64,000 nucleotides of DNA from Clostridium manihotivorum. Its GTDB lineage: Bacteria > Bacillota > Clostridia > Clostridiales > Clostridiaceae. Positions 60,354 to 64,000 of this stretch are shown here, piece after piece. A model generated the notes under the pieces. That model ran no database searches, was not told the DNA's origin, and was given only the letters and a program-made list of their open reading frames with translations. Within the stretch, counting starts at the first letter, position 1. Each line of letters opens with the position of its first letter. Where the stretch lies: NCBI RefSeq assembly GCF_004015185.1, contig NZ_CP025746.1:2683776-2747775 (forward strand). Reading direction: 5' to 3'. The position numbers and the translations under genes are program-made.

Positions 60354-61631
60354 TTGGAATTTTATAATCCAAGTGAGAAAATAAAACTTATGAGAAAAAA
60401 GTTTAGAGTAAATCAAGCTGAACTTGAAGGTGCGAATATGACGAGAGCCTTCATCAGCATGATGGAGAGCGGAAAAAGAAATGTTAGTAGGACAAGCTCT
60501 AAGGCCTTAGCAGAGAAGTTTAATGACATTGCAAAAAGAATATCCGTAGATCTAAATTTAGACGATGAGTATTTTTCAAGAACACCTAAAGAAGATGCAA
60601 CCTACTATTGCGAAGAGCAACTAAAGAGTGAAGCTACTCATGATAAACTAAAAGAGTTAATTAAGATAGCAACGGATTTTGAATTAGATAGGTTATTAGC
60701 TCAAATGTATAAGCTTGAAGGTGAATTATACTATAATGAGAAAAACTATAAAGATGGGTTTCTATATTTAAGAAAAGCTCTTGGAAAATATAAGGAGCTT
60801 AGAGATAATAAAGCACAAATTAGAATATATCTTTTAATGGGCAACTGCAAATATAACAGAGGAGAATACGAAGAGTCTATAAATTACTTTGAAGACACTA
60901 TATCATATGCTCTAGATGAAATGGATATGGAGAATTATTATAAAGGAAACTCTAACTTAGCATTAGTTTATATGTATACAAAGGAATATGAGAAATCTTT
61001 AAATATACTTGAAAATAATATTTTTAATAGAAGTAATGACGTTGACTTTGATTTACTGGCTAGAGCTCAGATAACAAAAGGCATGGTACTTTATAACAGG
61101 AAGAATGAAACTGAAAAGTCTCTTGAAGTATTTGAGAATTTAGTTGATAGTTTAAAGGATAAAGACGAAGTTATGTTGTCTATGGTATATAATAATATAG
61201 CTGAATGCTATTATGATTTAGAAGAATACGATAAAAGTTTAGAATATATAGAAAAAGCGCAAAAACTTAAAATGCGCGTATATAAGGATACTTTAGCTCG
61301 TACTATAAATATTAAAGCAAAGGTGTTATTAAAAAGAGGTCTTTACTCAGAGGCTATATTAGTTTTTAATTTGGCAATTGATCTAGCAGAAGAGTATAGT
61401 AACTTTGATTTATCGTTAGAAAATTATAAGGATTTGGTACAAGCTTACGAGTCTGCAGGAGATTACGAGAGCGTTGTCAAACTGATGAATAGACTAATAG
61501 AATATCTAGATTATAGTCAGGTTAATTCAGGAAAGTCATATGCAATGCTAAAGTTGGCTGAAGCCTCAGCTCATTTAGATAAAAAAGAAGAAACTGTAAA
61601 TTTATTAAGTGAGTTAGAAAAATTATTGTGA
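60354..61631 (+). CDS. RRNPP-type HTH-TPR quorum-sensing receptor
   Basis: TTG 60354 follows AGGGGTGAG; the frame is open from 60345 but that codon overlaps the binding site. The 425-aa protein matches the one at 30831 across its length: S-E-K-I-K-L-M-R-K-K-F, T-R-A-F-I-S-M-M-E-S-G-K-R-N-V-S, D-D-E-Y-F-S-R. TPR repeats fill residues about 80-410 (Y-E-E-S-I-N-Y-F, Y-D-K-S-L-E-Y-I-E-K-A-Q, L-Y-S-E-A-I-L-V-F). It has no signal peptide, so it acts in the cytoplasm on DNA and on a re-imported peptide. Three short secreted-peptide genes begin 87 bp downstream, the standard RRNPP arrangement. DNA binding and peptide binding are inferred. Confidence 0.85.
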   Translation: MEFYNPSEKIKLMRKKFRVNQAELEGANMTRAFISMMESGKRNVSRTSSKALAEKFNDIAKRISVDLNLDDEYFSRTPKEDATYYCEEQLKSEATHDKLKELIKIATDFELDRLLAQMYKLEGELYYNEKNYKDGFLYLRKALGKYKELRDNKAQIRIYLLMGNCKYNRGEYEESINYFEDTISYALDEMDMENYYKGNSNLALVYMYTKEYEKSLNILENNIFNRSNDVDFDLLARAQITKGMVLYNRKNETEKSLEVFENLVDSLKDKDEVMLSMVYNNIAECYYDLEEYDKSLEYIEKAQKLKMRVYKDTLARTINIKAKVLLKRGLYSEAILVFNLAIDLAEEYSNFDLSLENYKDLVQAYESAGDYESVVKLMNRLIEYLDYSQVNSGKSYAMLKLAEASAHLDKKEETVNLLSELEKLL

Positions 61632-61633
61632 TA

Positions 61634-61700
61634 ATTTTTTGTTAACATGTTTCATATATAATGGAAGAATGTGTATAATATAGTATAGTTGTTTCATAAA
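61634..61700 (+). promoter_or_regulatory. Promoter/operator region of the peptide genes
   Basis: TATAAT at 61657-61662 has no good -35 at the right distance. GTTAACATGTTTCAT at 61641-61655 occupies that place. A second TATAAT lies at 61674-61679. A weak -35 next to a possible operator suits activation by the adjacent receptor. Confidence 0.45.
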
Positions 61701-61718
61701 GTTAAGGAGGCATTGAGA

Positions 61719-61859
61719 ATGAAAAAAAATTTTGTAAAGACTATTGTAAGTATTTTATTTGTAGGTATGTTTTTTGTTCCAGTAGTTGGTAGTAGTGTTT
61801 CAGTTCATGGAAGCACAGTTGCTCCTATGGGTGGAGAACCTGGACCTTTTATGGATTAG
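61719..61859 (+). CDS. Secreted signalling pre-peptide 1, 46 aa
   Basis: ATG 61719 follows TTAAGGAGGCA, a strong binding site. The peptide has a basic start (M-K-K-N-F-V-K), a hydrophobic core (I-V-S-I-L-F-V-G-M-F-F-V-P-V-V-G, residues about 9-24), a polar stretch (S-S-V-S-V-H-G-S) and the C-terminus T-V-A-P-M-G-G-E-P-G-P-F-M-D. This is the plan of RRNPP pro-pheromones: Sec signal, then a short mature peptide near the C-terminus. It lies directly after the receptor gene and has two tandem relatives. The mature form is unknown. Confidence 0.75.
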   Translation: MKKNFVKTIVSILFVGMFFVPVVGSSVSVHGSTVAPMGGEPGPFMD

Positions 61860-61937
61860 AATTTTAAAAGAAATACTTAAGTAAAATTAGAAGAATATCT
61901 TGGTTGTAATTCTATGTTGAATAAGAGGTGAGAGTAT

Positions 61938-62075
61938 ATGAGAAAAAAATTTTTAAAGGCTATTGCAAGTGTTTTATTTATTAGTATGTTTTTAGTTCCA
62001 GTTGTTGGCAATAATGTTTCAATTCATGGAGTTACTATTGCACCTATGGGATTGGAACCAGGACCTATTGATTAG
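61938..62075 (+). CDS. Secreted signalling pre-peptide 2, 45 aa
   Basis: ATG 61938 follows AAGAGGTGAGAG. It is clearly paralogous to peptide 1: basic start M-R-K-K-F-L-K, hydrophobic core S-V-L-F-I-S-M-F-L-V-P-V-V-G, then N-N-V-S-I-H-G and the C-terminus T-I-A-P-M-G-L-E-P-G-P-I-D. The conserved A-P-M-G-x-E-P-G-P supports a shared receptor-binding part, and the last residues differ in length and sequence. It may be cotranscribed with peptide 1, since no terminator lies between them. Confidence 0.75.
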   Translation: MRKKFLKAIASVLFISMFLVPVVGNNVSIHGVTIAPMGLEPGPID

Positions 62076-62166
62076 TAAAAGATAAATTAGTATTTATAAA
62101 AGAATATTAAGAGAAATGATCAATAATACTTTTGGAACGATTCTATGTTGAATAAGCTTTAAGCAT

Positions 62167-62307
62167 ATGAGAAAGAAAGTTCTAAAAGGTATAGCAGATA
62201 TTTTATTTATTAGTATGTTTTTAATTCCTGTTACTAGTAAAAGTATTTCTGGTAATGGCCAGGCTGTTGCACCTATGAGTATTGAAGGTCCAGGAATAGC
62301 AGGATAA
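62167..62307 (+). CDS. Secreted signalling pre-peptide 3, 46 aa, weak ribosome binding site
   Basis: ATG 62167 is preceded by TAAGCTTTAAGC, where peptide 2 has TAAGAGGTGAGAG, so the binding site has been lost or is very weak. The product keeps the plan: M-R-K-K-V-L-K, hydrophobic core D-I-L-F-I-S-M-F-L-I-P-V, then S-K-S-I-S-G-N-G and the C-terminus A-V-A-P-M-S-I-E-G-P-G-I-A-G. The C-terminal motif has diverged (S for G, and E-G-P-G for E-P-G-P). It is either a decaying copy or a low-level signal. A strong terminator follows 13 bp downstream. Confidence 0.62.
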   Translation: MRKKVLKGIADILFISMFLIPVTSKSISGNGQAVAPMSIEGPGIAG

Positions 62308-62319
62308 CATATTCTTTTC

Positions 62320-62352
62320 ACTAGATGAATTATAGATTCATCTAGTTTTTTT
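62320..62352 (+). terminator. Intrinsic terminator of the peptide operon
   Basis: ACTAGATGAAT (62320-62330) pairs perfectly with ATTCATCTAGT (62336-62346), followed by TTTTTTT. Confidence 0.92.
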
Positions 62353-62538
62353 ATTTCTAGAGTTTGCATTAGATAAACTATTAACTTATTTGAAAACTTA
62401 CAACATTAAAGTTGGCTATAAGCTATTATATTACTTATTTTTGAATTATAATTTTTATTGAGAAGATTACATAAAAAACTAAAACTTATATTAAATAATT
62501 TGTTAAATTAACTTATAGATGCTTTGGAGGATATAGAG

Positions 62539-63015
62539 TTGGAAAAAGAAATTATATATTTAAAAGGTGATGCCACTAATCCTAATGTAGGAGGAAATAA
62601 GATTATTGCACATATATGTAATGATATTGGTGCATGGGGAAAAGGCTTTGTTTTAGCTGTTTCGAGAAGCTGGAGTGAGCCAGAAAATCAATATAAAGCT
62701 TGGTATAAAGTTGGCGATGATTTTAAGTTAGGAAAAGTCCAGTTTGTTCAAGTTTCTGATGAAATATATGTTGCCAATATGATAGGGCAAAGAGGTATAA
62801 GAAGGGGGAAAACTGGTACTCCTCCTATTAGATATGAGGCTGTTGACCAGTGCTTAGAAGAGGTTGCGAAAAAGGCAATAGAGCTAGATGCCAGTATTCA
62901 TATGCCTAGAATTGGATGTGGATTGGCTGGAGGTAAATGGGAAGAGATTGAAAAACTAATAAATAAAAATATTATTTCTAAAAATATAGATGTTTATGTC
63001 TACGATATAGTTTAG
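62539..63015 (+). CDS. Macrodomain protein (TARG1/Appr-1''-p processing-like)
   Basis: TTG 62539 follows GGAGG by eight bases; an earlier TTG at 62524 overlaps that site. The 158-aa protein is one macrodomain: Y-L-K-G-D-A-T-N (residues about 6-13), I-A-H-I-C-N-D-I-G-A-W-G-K-G-F (about 24-38), V-A-N-M-I-G-Q-R-G and M-P-R-I-G-C-G-L-A-G-G-K-W (about 122-134). The last motif resembles TARG1-type enzymes that remove ADP-ribose from proteins or DNA. It may hydrolyse ADP-ribose derivatives. It is 230 bp after the peptide genes, beyond their terminator, and no ADP-ribosyltransferase gene is nearby. Confidence 0.85.
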   Translation: MEKEIIYLKGDATNPNVGGNKIIAHICNDIGAWGKGFVLAVSRSWSEPENQYKAWYKVGDDFKLGKVQFVQVSDEIYVANMIGQRGIRRGKTGTPPIRYEAVDQCLEEVAKKAIELDASIHMPRIGCGLAGGKWEEIEKLINKNIISKNIDVYVYDIV

Positions 63016-63205
63016 TAAAAACCATTGACTTTGACGTTATGTCGCACTTTAAGATGGTTCTATTCGACTAGATCTACTTTTACCTATACGAGAGAAACAA
63101 GTAACTGTGGTGTAAGCAGATTCACATATAGTACATGGAGAAATTCTCTGATACTTAATATAAATGCTGATAAGCAAAATTTTCTTAATATTTTCTGAAA
63201 CTAAA

Positions 63206-63229
63206 AAGGCAATCTGTTAAGATTGCCTT
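63206..63229 (-). terminator. Stem-loop, probable terminator of the minus-strand HAD gene
   Basis: AAGGCAATC (63206-63214) pairs with GATTGCCTT (63221-63229). The minus-strand tail is TTTTTAG. Confidence 0.65.
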
Positions 63230-63232
63230 GAC

Positions 63233-63330
63233 TATAGACCTTTATGAAGGCTTAATTTATACATGATCGATAAACTTTACTTCTGTGGGTTAGCTGGCAT
63301 ACATAAATTAATAGTTTAAGTTGGTCTATA
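63233..63330 (-). repeat. Palindromic repeat family A, diverged copy
   Basis: Starts TATAGACC, contains GGCTTAATTTATACATGATCG and CATACATAAATTAATAGTTTAAG, and ends GGTCTATA. The outer arms are perfectly complementary (TATAGACC/GGTCTATA). Confidence 0.7.
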
Positions 63331-63357
63331 TAATTTTTAATAATAACTTAGACTAAT

Positions 63358-64000
63358 CTATATGTATTTAGTTAATTCAGCTAGACTTGATATTTCGATG
63401 TTGGGTTTAATATCACTATTTATATTGCTAGTTTTATTATTTAGCCATATAGTTTTCATACCTAAATCTGATGCTGGTTTGATGTCCTTTTCTAAGCTAT
63501 CACCTACCATTACTGCTTCGTTAGGGGTGATTTTCATATTGTTTAGAGCAACTTTAAAAATTTGCTCCTTAGGTTTACCAATTCTTAATGAATAGCTAAA
63601 GGTAAAGTCATCAATTAAATCGTAAATAGCTGCTTTCTTGAAACATTCTTTCATTACCTCATCATAATAACAAGTATTAGATATAATTCCTGTCTTGTAA
63701 CCCTTATCTTTTAAGTGTTTTAAAGTATCATATATTGATGGTTCAAAATACAATTGATTTCTATATTCTGTGTAGAATAAGTTGATTGCTTCTATGCATT
63801 GATCCAATGTTAAAACTACCTCGTATTCTTGAAGAAATTTATTTAGGAAATTCTCTATAGGGTATTCTACAAAGGTTGTTTGCCTATCTTTTATTGTTTC
63901 CATCCAAACTTCATAGAAACCTTGCTTTACTTGGTCAAGCTTGATATTTGTGTTAAATCTGTTTAGATATTTAGTTAAGTGCATTAAGCCGTGTATATCT
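63358..64000 (-). CDS. HAD family hydrolase, N-terminus outside window
   Basis: The frame is open to the window edge (upstream residues D-I-H-G-L-M-H-L-T-K), so the ATG at 63984 is internal and the nucleophile motif D-x-D lies outside. Motif II is I-S-N-T-C-Y-Y, motif III has G-K-P-K-E-Q-I-F, and motif IV is V-G-D-S-L-E-K-D-I. A helical cap occupies the first ~90 visible residues. This is a typical phosphatase/dehalogenase-type HAD. Substrate unknown. Confidence 0.85.
   Translation of the reverse strand, partial: DIHGLMHLTKYLNRFNTNIKLDQVKQGFYEVWMETIKDRQTTFVEYPIENFLNKFLQEYEVVLTLDQCIEAINLFYTEYRNQLYFEPSIYDTLKHLKDKGYKTGIISNTCYYDEVMKECFKKAAIYDLIDDFTFSYSLRIGKPKEQIFKVALNNMKITPNEAVMVGDSLEKDIKPASDLGMKTIWLNNKTSNINSDIKPNIEISSLAELTKYI

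Overview
The window is AT-rich, has short intergenic gaps, strong AGGAGG-type ribosome binding sites, frequent TTG/GTG starts and Gram-positive gene families (T-box leader, HxlR, CD3324, ABC-F, lipoprotein-anchored solute-binding protein). This points to a Firmicute of the class Clostridia, most likely Clostridium sensu stricto. No rRNA, tRNA, CRISPR array, replication origin or intact prophage was seen. Most of it is accessory chromosome: single-gene enzymes (eight GNAT acetyltransferases, four metallophosphoesterase/HAD-type hydrolases), small regulator-target pairs, insertion sequences and dispersed non-coding repeats.

Layout. 1-2.3 kb: end of an export system (membrane-fusion adaptor plus FtsX/MacB-like permease). 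2.5-7.5 kb: decayed Rpn-type nuclease, an XRE membrane regulator, and an IS1182-like element itself split by an IS4-family element. 7.7-16.2 kb: GNATs, a P-loop kinase, a HIT protein, an XRE-TPR regulator, a phosphoesterase, MTA/SAH nucleosidase, and a CD3324 gene preceded by a leader-peptide/long-hairpin region. 16.4-28.6 kb: ABC-F ATPase, MerR-amidohydrolase unit, a frameshifted IS, HxlR with a divergent hydrolase, a glycosyltransferase, and a LysR/NmrA pair. 28.6-36.9 kb: frameshifted IS630, DUF3892 protein, an orphan RRNPP-like regulator, and AraC and MarR regulators interleaved with two alpha/alpha-toroid paralogues. 37-43 kb: a complete five-gene importer operon (lipoprotein, fused double permease, ATPase, PHP phosphoesterase, RpiR regulator) whose gene content suggests a phosphorylated sugar substrate. 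43.4-46.4 kb: APH-like kinase, two GNATs, CPBP protease. 46.5-53 kb: eutA, eutB and eutC for ethanolamine ammonia-lyase, with dispersed repeats, a GNAT and an IS607-type TnpB element inserted between eutA and eutB. 53-60 kb: GNAT, NUDIX, two HADs, and asparagine synthetase under an asparagine T-box. 60.3-62.4 kb: an RRNPP-type TPR regulator followed by three tandem short secreted-peptide genes, then a macrodomain protein and a HAD gene that runs off the window.

The most notable system is the peptide quorum-sensing cassette at 60.25-62.35 kb: a cytoplasmic HTH-TPR receptor and three 45-46 residue pre-peptides, each with a signal-peptide-like N-terminus and a related C-terminus (APM-G/S-x-E..GP). 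They are too short for ordinary gene callers. A second receptor paralogue at 30.8 kb has no visible peptide gene. Other notable points are the IS607 element, which appears to have separated eutB from its ribosome binding site and left an intact TnpB with an omega-RNA-like tail, and two families of dispersed palindromic repeats that often lie side by side and in two cases sit just upstream of a gene so that they could pair with its Shine-Dalgarno sequence.
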